Source of the DNA: Acetobacteraceae bacterium
GTDB taxonomy: Bacteria; Pseudomonadota; Alphaproteobacteria; Zavarziniales; Zavarziniaceae
Reading direction: 5' to 3'
NCBI GenBank assembly: GCA_947379865.1
Contig: CANCOY010000055.1
Coordinates: 1-25,281, forward strand
Length of the DNA stretch: 25,281 nt
The notes beneath the pieces were generated by a model, which was not told the DNA's origin, searched no databases, and worked only from the letters and a program-made list of their open reading frames with translations. Both the position numbers and the translations under genes were made by a program. How positions within the stretch are numbered: the stretch's first letter is position 1; each line of letters starts with the position of its first letter. Positions 8,619 to 15,999 of this stretch are shown in pieces.

Positions 8619-9059
8619 AAGCCCGTCGCCCTCATAAGCCGCAAACTTGAAGAGGGAGGGACGGTACTTGCGGTGGTGCTTGCCGCCTTTGACCTTGCGG
8701 CGGTGGTCCTCGGCTGATCCATTCTGCAACTTCTTCAGGCTTTCGATATGGGCCACCAGATCGTCGATATCCAAGGTCGACAGGTTGACCGGTGGCATGG
8801 GCGGGTGAGGTGCCGTCAGGAAAGCTTTCAGGCGCTCCCGGGTCCAGCGGGCATTGCTGGCAAGGGCCTGGAAAGGGGGCGCATCGGTTGAGCGGGAGGC
8901 CGGCCCGGCGACCTCGACCAGATGGCAACTGGCGCACCAGCGGCGGGCCAGCAGGCGACCGGCTTCGGCATTGCCGGCGCGCCCCTCTGTTGCGGCGGCG
9001 GCCAGCAGCCCGACTGCGCCGATCAGACCCAGCATCAGCACCTTGGCACGACCCGCCAT
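8613..9059 (-). CDS. Small periplasmic c-type cytochrome
   Basis: 148 aa. A signal peptide covers about residues 1-28 (LMLGLIGAVGLLAAAA, then an Ala-rich cleavage region). The haem-binding motif is CASCH at residues 42-46, and Met88 in HPPMPPVNLS is the likely sixth ligand, giving a class I cytochrome c fold. It ends with a very basic tail (HRRKVKGGKHHRKYR) beyond the usual last helix, which could bind membrane, nucleic acid or a partner protein. The start is set by GGGAG a few bases before the ATG at 9059; the frame is open further upstream, but that part would precede the signal peptide. The electron-transfer partner is not in the window. The gene is divergent from the TauE/SafE exporter. 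Confidence 0.9.
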   Translation of the reverse strand: MAGRAKVLMLGLIGAVGLLAAAATEGRAGNAEAGRLLARRWCASCHLVEVAGPASRSTDAPPFQALASNARWTRERLKAFLTAPHPPMPPVNLSTLDIDDLVAHIESLKKLQNGSAEDHRRKVKGGKHHRKYRPSLFKFAAYEGDGLS

Positions 9060-9227
9060 GTCATCTCCCAGGCGACCTGTTGGCCGCAGTGGCCCGGTTC
9101 GCCCGGGCCTTGTCCCTTGATCAAGGCTCCTGTGGCAGAAGGGTTCACGCGCAGGTTGGCAAGAGCCGGTGGGCGGGGCGTCTTGCGCCGACGCGGTTGC
9201 CTTGCGAGGGTGCGGCAGAAGGTGCCC
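9060..9227. promoter_or_regulatory. Divergent intergenic region with two inverted repeats
   Basis: 168 bases between the cytochrome c gene (minus) and the exporter gene (plus), so it should hold both promoters. GGCCCGG (9091-9097) and CCGGGCC (9103-9109) form a 7-bp hairpin with a TTCGC loop. Just after it lies the 12-bp palindrome CCTTGATCAAGG (9115-9126). GCCTTG (9107-9112) can alternatively pair with CAAGGC (9122-9127). These could be an operator or competing RNA hairpins. I see no convincing -35/-10 pair. Confidence 0.45.
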
Positions 9228-10019
9228 ATGGATCTTGCCCCCCACGTTCTTGCCCTGCTGGCCGCGACAGGTTTGGTCGCTGGCTTTATTGATTCCATCG
9301 CCGGGGGCGGGGGGCTGATCACCCTGCCGGCCCTGCTGGCAGCGGGCTTGCCACCGCAACTGGCCCTTGGCAGCAACAAGCTGCAGGGCAGTTTCGGGAC
9401 CTTCTCGGCCAGCCTCACCTTTGTGCGGGGTGGCGAAGTCTCCTTGCGGGAAATGGCCTTGCCCTTTGCGGTAACCTTTGTGGCGGCCGGCCTTGGCACC
9501 CTGGTGGTCCAGGCCGTGGATCCACGGTTCCTGTCAGCCATGATCCCGTTTCTGCTGGTGGCAATCGCCGTCTATTTCGTGGCGGCCCCCCAGGCGGGCA
9601 CCGTGGATACGCGGGCGCGGATTGGGCCACACGCCTTCCTCTGGGGCATCGTCCCCGTGATCGGATTCTATGATGGCTTCTTTGGGCCGGGGACGGGCTC
9701 GTTCTTTGCGATTTGCTTTGTGGCGCTGCTTGGCCACAATCTCAGACGCGCCACGGCCAAGACCAAGCTGCTGAATTTCGCCTCCAATGTGGCCTCGCTG
9801 TGTTTCTTCGTGCTGGGCGGTAATGTTGCCTGGGTGGCAGGGCTGGTGATGGGGGCTGGCCAGCTGGTGGGGGCAAGGCTGGGATCGCGGCTAGTGATCC
9901 GGCGCGGCGCCGGCCTGGTGCGGCCATTGCTGGTTTTCATGAGCCTTGCCCTGACGGCACGGCTTCTTTTTGTGGGTGATGCCTCGGCGCTTGCCCAGAT
10001 GCTCGGATGGATGCGATGA
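9228..10019 (+). CDS. TauE/SafE (TSUP) family membrane permease
   Basis: 263 aa, very hydrophobic, with about eight membrane segments. The N-terminal hallmark GFIDSIAGGGGLITLPALL and SNKLQG are typical of the TSUP family; the second-half signature is GFYDGFFGPGTGSF, and LLNFASNVASL follows. Members export or import organosulfur and sulfur oxyanions such as sulfite or sulfoacetate; the substrate here cannot be read from sequence. The start at 9228 follows AGAAGG at 9217-9222; an in-frame GTG two codons upstream is possible. The end overlaps the start of the oxidoreductase gene, so the two are likely translationally coupled. Confidence 0.92.
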   Translation: MDLAPHVLALLAATGLVAGFIDSIAGGGGLITLPALLAAGLPPQLALGSNKLQGSFGTFSASLTFVRGGEVSLREMALPFAVTFVAAGLGTLVVQAVDPRFLSAMIPFLLVAIAVYFVAAPQAGTVDTRARIGPHAFLWGIVPVIGFYDGFFGPGTGSFFAICFVALLGHNLRRATAKTKLLNFASNVASLCFFVLGGNVAWVAGLVMGAGQLVGARLGSRLVIRRGAGLVRPLLVFMSLALTARLLFVGDASALAQMLGWMR

Positions 10020-11074
10020 GCGAGACACGCACAAACACCCCCCTCAATCACCGGATTGTCCTGGCGGCACGGCCAACGGGCGCGCCCAGGGCGAGCGATT
10101 TTCGGCTGGAGGAAGCTCCCGTGCCAAAGCCCGGCCCGGGACAGGTACTGATCAAGACCTATTGGCTCAGCCTCGATCCTTATATGCGTGGCCGCATGAA
10201 CGACGGCCCGTCTTATGCCAATGCGGTTGAGTTGGGCGCCGTGATGGTGGGACGCACCGTGGGCGAAATCGCCGCCTCGGAAAATCCAGACTGGAAGGTG
10301 GGCGCCCATGTCTTTGCCGAAAGTGTCGGCTGGCAGGAATGGGGCCTGAGTGATGGCAGCGATCTGCGCCTGCTCGACCCCGCCACCGCGCCGCTCTCGG
10401 CCAATCTCTCTGTCCTTGGCATGCCGGGCCTCACCGCCTATGTCGGCACCCTCGACCTCGGCCGGGCCAAGGCGGGCGAGACGCTGGTGGTCTCGGCTGC
10501 AACAGGCGCTGTCGGCAGCCTGGTGGGCCAGGTGGCGCGCCTCAAGGGCCTGCGCGTGGTAGGCATCGCAGGTGGCCCCGAGAAGTGCCGCTATGCGGTG
10601 GAGGAACTGGGCTTTGATGTCTGCCTTGATCACCGCCTGCCTGATCTTGCCGGCCGAATGGCAAAGGCCTGTCCCAAAGGCGTCGATGTGCTGTTCGAGA
10701 ACGTGGGTGGTGCCCCCTTTGATGCGGCCTATCCCTTGCTCAATACCTTTGCCCGCATCGTGATCTGCGGCTGGGTCTCCCGCTATAATGCAACCGAGGC
10801 GCCAGAGGGGCCGGATCGCCTGCCCAAACTCGCCTTTGATACCGTGGTACGCCGCCTTAGCCTGCAGGGCTTTGTGGTGGGCGATCACAAGCAGCGCTTC
10901 CCCGCCTTCCATGCCGAGGTGGCGGGCTGGATCGCCGAGGGCAAGGTGAAATGGCGCGAAGATATTGCCGATGGGCTTGGCAATGCCGTCTCTGCTTTCC
11001 AGGGCCTGCTTGAGGGGCGGAACTTCGGCAAGCAATTGGTGCGCGTTTCCCCCGACCCGACCAGGGTGCCTTAG
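10016..11074 (+). CDS. NADP-dependent zinc-independent medium-chain oxidoreductase
   Basis: 352 aa from the chosen start (355 aa if the in-frame ATG at 10007 is used). The N-terminal GroES-like domain has LEEAPVPKPGPGQVLIKTYWLSLDPYMRGRM, quoted here only for its pattern: the YMRGRM element marks the leukotriene B4 dehydrogenase / CurA-like branch. The Rossmann motif SAATGAVGS and the following GIAGGPEKC are the NADP site. No structural or catalytic zinc cysteines are present. Likely reaction: NADPH-dependent reduction of an alpha,beta-unsaturated ketone or quinone in the cytoplasm; substrate unknown. ATG at 10016 overlaps the exporter stop as ATGA, which favours this start and translational coupling. 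Confidence 0.92.
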   Translation: MSETRTNTPLNHRIVLAARPTGAPRASDFRLEEAPVPKPGPGQVLIKTYWLSLDPYMRGRMNDGPSYANAVELGAVMVGRTVGEIAASENPDWKVGAHVFAESVGWQEWGLSDGSDLRLLDPATAPLSANLSVLGMPGLTAYVGTLDLGRAKAGETLVVSAATGAVGSLVGQVARLKGLRVVGIAGGPEKCRYAVEELGFDVCLDHRLPDLAGRMAKACPKGVDVLFENVGGAPFDAAYPLLNTFARIVICGWVSRYNATEAPEGPDRLPKLAFDTVVRRLSLQGFVVGDHKQRFPAFHAEVAGWIAEGKVKWREDIADGLGNAVSAFQGLLEGRNFGKQLVRVSPDPTRVP

Positions 11075-11103
11075 TAATCTCATCCAGCCGGAGCAGCACA
11101 GCC

Positions 11104-11760
11104 GTGAGAGTGACAAGAGACCAGGCGGCAGAGGCCGCAAGCTCCCTGCCGCCCGATGCCTTTCGCCGCATGGATGAAAGCGCCGATGATCTTTTCTATG
11201 TGCCCACCCGGCTGGTCACCCATATCGATGACGGCGCCATTGCGGCCGTCACCGACCTGTACCGCAACCTGCTGCCTGCTGGTGGGGCTGTGCTCGACCT
11301 GATGGGCTCATGGGTCAGCCATCTGCCGCCAGAGGTGGCTTATGCCCGGGTGGCAGGCCATGGCATGAATGCGGCCGAGCTTGCGGCCAATCCCCGGCTG
11401 GACGAGCGCGTGGTGCAGAACCTGAACCTTGATCCCGTGTTGCCCTTTGCCGACCATAGCTTTGACGGGGCGGGATGCTGCGTCTCGGTCCAGTACCTCA
11501 CCCGGCCGTTCGAGGTCTTCGCCGAGGTGGCCAGGGTTCTGAAACCGGGCGCGCCCTTTGTGGTTACATTCTCCAACCGCTGTTTTCCCACCAAGGCAGT
11601 GTTCATCTGGCAATCGGTTGACGGCTCGCGCCAGTCGCAGCTGGTGGGCCATTACATGGACCGCGCCGGTTTTGTGGATGTTTCATTGCAAACACCCGTG
11701 CCCGAAGGTGGGCCGGGCGACCCCCTGAGGGCGGTGATCGGGCGGGCGCCGGCGGCCTAG
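11104..11760 (+). CDS. Class I SAM-dependent methyltransferase
   Basis: 218 aa. Motif I is VLDLMGSWVSHLP; later LPFADHSFDGAGCCVSVQYL and EVARVLKPGAPFVVTFSNR are motifs II and III of the Methyltransf_11/UbiE-like fold. The substrate is not deducible. The start is a GTG at 11104 with GGAG about 10 bases before it; a later in-frame ATG at 11170 would remove the conserved FRRMDES segment, so the earlier start is preferred. It lies 29 bases after the oxidoreductase gene and probably belongs to that operon. Its stop overlaps the stop of the opposite-strand MOSC gene within CTAG. Confidence 0.88.
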   Translation: MRVTRDQAAEAASSLPPDAFRRMDESADDLFYVPTRLVTHIDDGAIAAVTDLYRNLLPAGGAVLDLMGSWVSHLPPEVAYARVAGHGMNAAELAANPRLDERVVQNLNLDPVLPFADHSFDGAGCCVSVQYLTRPFEVFAEVARVLKPGAPFVVTFSNRCFPTKAVFIWQSVDGSRQSQLVGHYMDRAGFVDVSLQTPVPEGGPGDPLRAVIGRAPAA

Positions 11761-12209
11761 GTCGCGGACAGGGGCGGGAGCAGGCTCACCTCATCCCCCG
11801 GCCGCACCTGACCTGCCGTGTGCACCCGGCAGGTAACACCTCCGCGCCAGTCGGGCAGCAGGGCTGCCATCAGGCCCTTGTGCGCAGCCTCCATCTTGCT
11901 GCATGGGTCGGTCTCACCGGTGATCTCCAGCACCAGGGTACCGATCACGATCCGGTGGCCCACGCAACCGGCGGGATTGATCCCTTCGACCAGCAGATTG
12001 GCCCGGCGCACGGTCCAGGGCAGATCCGCTCCGGCCTCGGCACAGGCCACCCGCCAGCCTTCCACAGGCAGGACGGTAATCTGCCGACGGCCCGGCTTGC
12101 CCCGCACGTCGCCTTCAACGCCAGACGCCGGCGTTACCTCGGCCGCCTCAAGGGTTTCCATCGGCCCGTGCGCCTTGGTGCGACGGGAAATTCCCAGCAA
12201 GCTGCCCAT
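11757..12209 (-). CDS. MOSC domain protein (molybdenum cofactor sulfurase-like)
   Basis: 150 aa, about the size of stand-alone MOSC proteins. It shows GDVRGKPGRRQITVL, RRANLLVEGI, and the conserved cysteine segment GETDPCSKM (family pattern G-T-x-PC). MOSC domains bind the molybdenum cofactor or sulfur carriers, and some act on N-hydroxylated compounds; the substrate here is unknown. The start at 12209 is decided by TAGGAG placed about six bases upstream; an in-frame ATG at 12227 precedes that Shine-Dalgarno sequence and is less likely. It is convergent with the methyltransferase and divergent from the first hydrolase. Confidence 0.87.
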   Translation of the reverse strand: MGSLLGISRRTKAHGPMETLEAAEVTPASGVEGDVRGKPGRRQITVLPVEGWRVACAEAGADLPWTVRRANLLVEGINPAGCVGHRIVIGTLVLEITGETDPCSKMEAAHKGLMAALLPDWRGGVTCRVHTAGQVRPGDEVSLLPPLSAT

Positions 12210-12256
12210 GTGATCTCCTACCGACATCGCACTTTAGCACCGGGCGTGCTATCGAA

Positions 12257-12270
12257 CAGGCATCTGCCTG
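12257..12270. promoter_or_regulatory. Inverted repeat upstream of the first hydrolase gene
   Basis: CAGGCA TC TGCCTG, two perfect 6-base arms with a 2-base spacer, lies 23 bases before the GTG start at 12294 and in the divergent region with the MOSC gene. It is a possible repressor site or leader hairpin. No experimental or family link is known to me. Confidence 0.35.
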
Positions 12271-12293
12271 AGTGCCAAGGAAGTGGGGGAATC

Positions 12294-13196
12294 GTGCCGA
12301 TCGTCCGTCTACGTCGGCTGGGCCGCCTGGCGGTTGCCCTGCCGGTTGGGCTTGTCAGCCTGGCCATGGGGGCGTGCTCGCCGCTGACCCTGCTGAATTC
12401 CCTGGTCTCGGACGATGGCTACAGGGTGGAGGCCAGCCTTGCCTATGGCGATGGGCCGCGCCGCACCCTTGATGTCTATGTGCCCGACAGGCTGAACACG
12501 CCCGCACCCATCGTGGTCTTCTTTTATGGCGGCAGCTGGCAGAGCGGCGCCAAGGACGACTATCGCTTTGCCGCCCAGGGCCTGGTGGCGCGTGGCTATG
12601 TGGTTGTGGTGCCCGACTACCGCCTGTGGCCCGAGGTGGCCTTTCCGGGCTTTGTCGAGGATGGTGCCGCCGCCGTCTCCTGGGCCTTTGCCCATGGGGC
12701 AAGCTATGGTGGGGATCCGGGCCGGGTCTATGTCATGGGGCATTCGGCCGGAGCCCATATTGCCGCGCTGCTGGCGCTGGACGGGCGTTATCTCGCAGCC
12801 GTCGGCCACGACCGCAGCCAGTTGGCGGGCCTCATCGGCCTCGCCGGGCCCTATGACTTCCTGCCGGTCAAGAGCGAGAACCTGAAGCAGATCTTCCACA
12901 TTGGCGTTGAGGATCCGGCACCCAGCCAGCCGATCAATTTTGCCGCTGGCGGGGCGCCGCCCGCGCTGCTGGTGACCGGCGACGACGACACCACGGTCTA
13001 TCCCAAGAACAGCATCAACCTGGCCCGCCGCCTGGGCGAGGCGGGCGACCGCGTAACCCTCAAGCGCTATCCGGGGCTTGGACACATCGGCATCGTGCTG
13101 GCGCTGGCACGGCCGCTGCCCTTCCGCGCTGGCATCCTCGATGATGTCGACGCCTTTGTGCAGGCGACGGGCGCAGCTGTGCGGCCGCAGCCCTAG
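12294..13196 (+). CDS. Alpha/beta-hydrolase lipoprotein, copy 1
   Basis: 300 aa. A signal peptide ends at Cys28 (SLAMGAC), a plausible lipobox, so the protein is probably lipid-anchored. The fold is an esterase/lipase of the BD-FAE-like group: nucleophile Ser151 in GHSAG, Asp in GDDDT (residues 230-232) and His264 in GLGHIG. The oxyanion-hole motif, usually HGG, reads YGGSW here with Tyr78 in place of His; the second copy keeps HGGGW. The start is GTG at 12294 with a G-rich Shine-Dalgarno a few bases upstream; the frame is open far upstream antisense to the MOSC gene, but that part carries no signal or domain. Its TAG stop spans the IS630 junction (TA from the target, G from the element). The substrate is unknown. 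Confidence 0.88.
   Translation: MPIVRLRRLGRLAVALPVGLVSLAMGACSPLTLLNSLVSDDGYRVEASLAYGDGPRRTLDVYVPDRLNTPAPIVVFFYGGSWQSGAKDDYRFAAQGLVARGYVVVVPDYRLWPEVAFPGFVEDGAAAVSWAFAHGASYGGDPGRVYVMGHSAGAHIAALLALDGRYLAAVGHDRSQLAGLIGLAGPYDFLPVKSENLKQIFHIGVEDPAPSQPINFAAGGAPPALLVTGDDDTTVYPKNSINLARRLGEAGDRVTLKRYPGLGHIGIVLALARPLPFRAGILDDVDAFVQATGAAVRPQP
13194..13195. repeat. IS630 target duplication TA, left copy
   Basis: The TA directly before the element's terminal repeat matches the TA at 14342-14343 after it. IS630-family elements insert at TA and duplicate it. Confidence 0.8.
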
Positions 13197-14341
13197 TGGA
13201 TTGATGCTGACATAAGAGTCCGTTTCCGGATTCCCACATTCAACTGGTTGTGCGATGTTATGTAATGCGTACAGGCATCGCCATCCACCTGAGCCCGAGT
13301 GATCGCAAGCGCTTGCGGGCGATCATCGATGACCGCAACAGCCCCCAGAAGCACGTCTGGCGTGCCCGGATCATTTTGGGGACCGCCGATGGGCTGGGTA
13401 CAGCCGCCATCATGCGCGCAGCCGCTGTCAGCAAGACGGCGGTCTGGCGGTGGCAGGAACGCTTCATGGAGGAAGGCCTTGATGGGCTTCTCCGCGACAA
13501 GACCCGCCCAGCCCGTGTCCCGAAGCTGGCCGACAACATCGTCGAACGCGTGGTGTCTCTGACGCTGAGCGAGCCCCCCGGAGAGACAACACACTGGACC
13601 GGCCGCCTCATGGCGGGGATTGCTGGTGTCAGCCTGACCTCGGTGCAGCGCATCTGGAAGGCCCATGGCCTGGCACCCCACCGCATACGCACCTTCAAGC
13701 TCTCCAACGATCCAAAGTTCGCAGCCAAGGTACGGGACATTGTCGGTCTCTATGTTGACCCACCTGCGCATGCCGTTGTCCTCAGCGTTGACGAGAAAAG
13801 CCAGATCCAGGCGCTCGACCGGACTCAACCCGGTCTGCCGCTGAAGAAGGGCCGCGCCGGGACGATGACCCACGATTACAAGCGGCATGGCACCACCACC
13901 CTGTTTGCCGCCTTTGATGTGCTGGAAGGCAAGGTCATCGGGCGCTGTATGCAGCGGCACCGGCATCAGGAGTTCATCCGCTTCCTGAACGCCGTTGAAC
14001 GCGAGGTGCCGCCCGAAAAGGCCGTTCACGTCATCCTCGATAACTACGTTACCCACAAACACACCAAGGTCCTGGCCTGGCTTGATCGCCATCCCCGCTG
14101 GACCTTCCACTTCACACCCACCTCGGCGAGTTGGATCAATGCTGTGGAAGGCTTCTTCGCCATACTCACCAAGCGCCGCCTCAAACGGGGCGTCTTCCGG
14201 GGCATTGTCGATCTGCAGGCGGCGATCAATCGCTTTGTCGCCGAGCACAATCAGACGCCAAAGCCCTTTGTCTGGACCGCCGACCCTGACAAAATAATCG
14301 CCGCCGTCAGACGAGGGCACCAAATGTTGGAATCAATCCAC
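13196..14341 (+). mobile_element. Complete IS630-family insertion sequence
   Basis: 1146 bp. Both ends begin GTGGATTGAT when read inward, and the terminal repeats match at 15 of the first 18 positions. TA flanks both sides. One intact transposase is present. The element sits exactly between two tandem paralogous hydrolase genes. Removing it and one TA restores TAG as the stop of copy 1, followed by only ten bases (GTGGCGTGGC) before the ATG of copy 2, so a tight gene pair was split by this insertion. Confidence 0.92.
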
Positions 14342-14344
14342 TAG
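13265..14344 (+). CDS. IS630 family transposase
   Basis: 359 aa. The N-terminus MRTGIAIHLSPSDRKRL and WRARIILGTADG are typical of one IS630 subgroup; a helix-turn-helix follows (AAAVSKTAVWRWQERF). The DDE residues are Asp176 (LSVDEKSQIQ), Asp259 (ILDNYVTHKH) and Glu295 (SWINAVEGFF), with 35 residues between the last two. An in-frame GTG at 13250 is possible, but homologues begin at the ATG chosen here. The stop codon is completed by the duplicated target: the element ends with CAC, then TA (target) and G (flank) give TAG. No disruption is seen, so it may be active. Confidence 0.93.
   Translation: MRTGIAIHLSPSDRKRLRAIIDDRNSPQKHVWRARIILGTADGLGTAAIMRAAAVSKTAVWRWQERFMEEGLDGLLRDKTRPARVPKLADNIVERVVSLTLSEPPGETTHWTGRLMAGIAGVSLTSVQRIWKAHGLAPHRIRTFKLSNDPKFAAKVRDIVGLYVDPPAHAVVLSVDEKSQIQALDRTQPGLPLKKGRAGTMTHDYKRHGTTTLFAAFDVLEGKVIGRCMQRHRHQEFIRFLNAVEREVPPEKAVHVILDNYVTHKHTKVLAWLDRHPRWTFHFTPTSASWINAVEGFFAILTKRRLKRGVFRGIVDLQAAINRFVAEHNQTPKPFVWTADPDKIIAAVRRGHQMLESIH
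14342..14343. repeat. IS630 target duplication TA, right copy
   Basis: Matches the TA at 13194-13195 and supplies the first two bases of the transposase stop codon. Confidence 0.8.
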
Positions 14345-14354
14345 GTGGCGTGGC

Positions 14355-15269
14355 ATGTTGGATGGTGCGGCAAAGCTCTCGATCGGACAGCGGCTTGCGG
14401 CGTGCATGCCTATGGCATTGCTCTGTCTTGTTACCCTGGCTCTGGGGGCGTGTTCGTCGGTTGCCAGCCTCAACGCGCGGGTGCCGCGCACGGGCTACAA
14501 CCTCAACGCCGATCAGCCCTATGCCACGGGGCCTGCGCAAACCCTTGATATCTATGTCCCGGACGGGCTGAAGGCGCCGGCGCCCATCATCATCTTTTTT
14601 CATGGCGGCGGCTGGCAGACCCGGCTGGGGGCCAAAAAGGATTATCTCTTTGCCGCCCAGGGCTTGGTGGCGCGGGGCTATGTGGTGGTGACACCCGCCT
14701 ATCGCCAGTGGCCTGATGTCGTCTTTCCAGCCTTTGTGGAGGATGGGGCCACGGCGGTCGCCTGGGTCTTTGCCCATGGGGCAAGCTATGGCGGTGATCT
14801 CTCGCGTGTCTATGTCATGGGCCATTCGGCGGGTGCGCATATTGCGGCCCTGCTTGCCCTCGATGGGCATTATCTCGCCAACCGTGGGATCGACCGCAGC
14901 CGGCTGGCAGGGCTGATCGGCCTCGCCGGCGCCTATGATTTCCTGCCGATCGAGGGCGTTACCTTCAAGATGATCTTTGATACCGCCAACCAGGATCCGG
15001 CGCTGAGCCAGCCAATCAGTTTCGTAACCCCAGGCGCACCCCCGGCCTTGCTTGCCACTGGCGACGACGACACCGTTGTGTTGCCAAGGAACAGTGCCAG
15101 CCTCGCCCGTCGGCTGGCCGCCAGCGGCAACAAAGTGGTGCTGAAGCACTATCCCGGCCTTGGCCATGACGACATCGTGCTGGCCTTGTCACCGGCCCTG
15201 ACGCCTGGCCTGCCGCCGCTGCTGGATGAAATTGACACATTCATCAGGGGCAACGCTGCCCAACCCTGA
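14355..15269 (+). CDS. Alpha/beta-hydrolase lipoprotein, copy 2
   Basis: 304 aa. A signal peptide ends in a good lipobox, LALGAC, with Cys33 as the lipidated residue. The catalytic apparatus is complete: oxyanion-hole HGGGW (His83), nucleophile Ser158 in GHSAG, Asp in GDDDT (residues 237-239) and His271 in GLGHDD. The mature part is highly similar to copy 1 over long blocks (FAAQGLVARGYVVV, AHGASYGGD, YVMGHSAGAHIAALLALDG), so the two arose by tandem duplication. Copy 1 is now separated by the IS630 element, so copy 2 has lost its original short intergenic link and may depend on read-through or a promoter in the element. The Shine-Dalgarno is weak. Role is probably ester hydrolysis at the envelope; substrate unknown. 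Confidence 0.9.
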   Translation: MLDGAAKLSIGQRLAACMPMALLCLVTLALGACSSVASLNARVPRTGYNLNADQPYATGPAQTLDIYVPDGLKAPAPIIIFFHGGGWQTRLGAKKDYLFAAQGLVARGYVVVTPAYRQWPDVVFPAFVEDGATAVAWVFAHGASYGGDLSRVYVMGHSAGAHIAALLALDGHYLANRGIDRSRLAGLIGLAGAYDFLPIEGVTFKMIFDTANQDPALSQPISFVTPGAPPALLATGDDDTVVLPRNSASLARRLAASGNKVVLKHYPGLGHDDIVLALSPALTPGLPPLLDEIDTFIRGNAAQP

Positions 15270-15290
15270 ACCAAAGGGGGGTGGTGACGC

Positions 15291-15875
15291 CTATTGTGGT
15301 GCCGCCGCTGCCCCTGCCTTTGCCGCAGTCAGATTGTCGCGCAGGGCTTGGTCGGCCACACCTGTCTCTGGCAGGCCGGCATCCTTCTGATAGGCCCGGA
15401 TGGCATCTGTCGTGCGCCTGCCTGCGACCCCGTCGGCGGGGCCGGGCTGGTAGCCGCGCTCGGCCAGCAGGGTCTGTATCATCTCGATGAGGGGATCAGC
15501 CACTGGCTGGGCGGGGGTGCTGTAGGAAGCTGCTGCAGGGGCCGTGGCGCGGATGGGGGGCTGGCTGAAGGTGATGTGGTCAAGCAACGACTTGCTGGCC
15601 AGACCATCAACCGGCAGCCCCGCCTTTGCCTGATAGGCACTGATCGCCCGGGTCGTGGCGGCCCCGGGCGTGCCATCGGCGGTACCTGAGAAGAAGCCAT
15701 GCTCGGCCAGGGCACGCTGGATGCCTGCCACATAGGCGCGAAAAGTCTCTGGCGCGATGCCGGAAGGCGAGATGGTTTCCTGCGCCAGGGCAGGGGGGCA
15801 GAGGACAGGTGCCGCTCCCAAAGCCAGCATGGCGCAGGCTGTAAGCGATCGGGCGATGCGGATCCGGTACGGCAT
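15291..15875 (-). CDS. Exported protein with two peptidoglycan-binding domains
   Basis: 194 aa. A signal peptide ends near PALAQE (about residue 32). Two PG_binding_1-like modules follow at about residues 48-105 and 130-188, each with the pattern IQxxLAExG, GxADGxxGxxTxxAIxAYQ, AGLPxxG. A proline/alanine linker joins them. No enzymatic domain is present. It probably binds peptidoglycan in the periplasm or serves as an accessory to a cell-wall enzyme. The start at 15875 is set by GGAGAG a few bases upstream; an in-frame ATG nine codons earlier precedes it. The gene is convergent with hydrolase copy 2 (21 bases apart) and divergent from the crotonase gene. Confidence 0.88.
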   Translation of the reverse strand: MPYRIRIARSLTACAMLALGAAPVLCPPALAQETISPSGIAPETFRAYVAGIQRALAEHGFFSGTADGTPGAATTRAISAYQAKAGLPVDGLASKSLLDHITFSQPPIRATAPAAASYSTPAQPVADPLIEMIQTLLAERGYQPGPADGVAGRRTTDAIRAYQKDAGLPETGVADQALRDNLTAAKAGAAAAPQ

Positions 15876-15887
15876 GTGACTCTCCAC

Positions 15888-15930
15888 GCGAGTTTGGCCC
15901 ACCCCTTGGCCCCGGGGCGAGTTTGACCCA
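15888..15930. repeat. Two-copy direct repeat in the divergent promoter region
   Basis: GCGAGTTTGGCCCA (15888-15901) and GCGAGTTTGACCCA (15917-15930) differ at one base and start 29 bases apart. They lie between the divergent peptidoglycan-binding and crotonase genes. Spacing near three helical turns would place both copies on nearly the same face of DNA, fitting a regulator site, but this is only inference. Confidence 0.45.
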
Positions 15931-15999
15931 ACATGGCGCTCCTGTCAGGCCGGCGGCCATCCTACAAACGACCGGTCACCATGCGGAGGAAAACATTTC

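Noticed and set aside
9668..11140. 490-residue minus-strand open frame
   Set aside because: It is antisense to the exporter and oxidoreductase genes, has no family motifs, and crosses two well-supported genes.
11820..12293. In-frame upstream extension of the first hydrolase
   Set aside because: It lies antisense to the MOSC gene; the signal peptide and lipobox begin only after the GTG at 12294.
15270..15290. Terminator between the convergent hydrolase and peptidoglycan-binding genes
   Set aside because: The 21-base gap has a G-run but no inverted repeat and no T-run.
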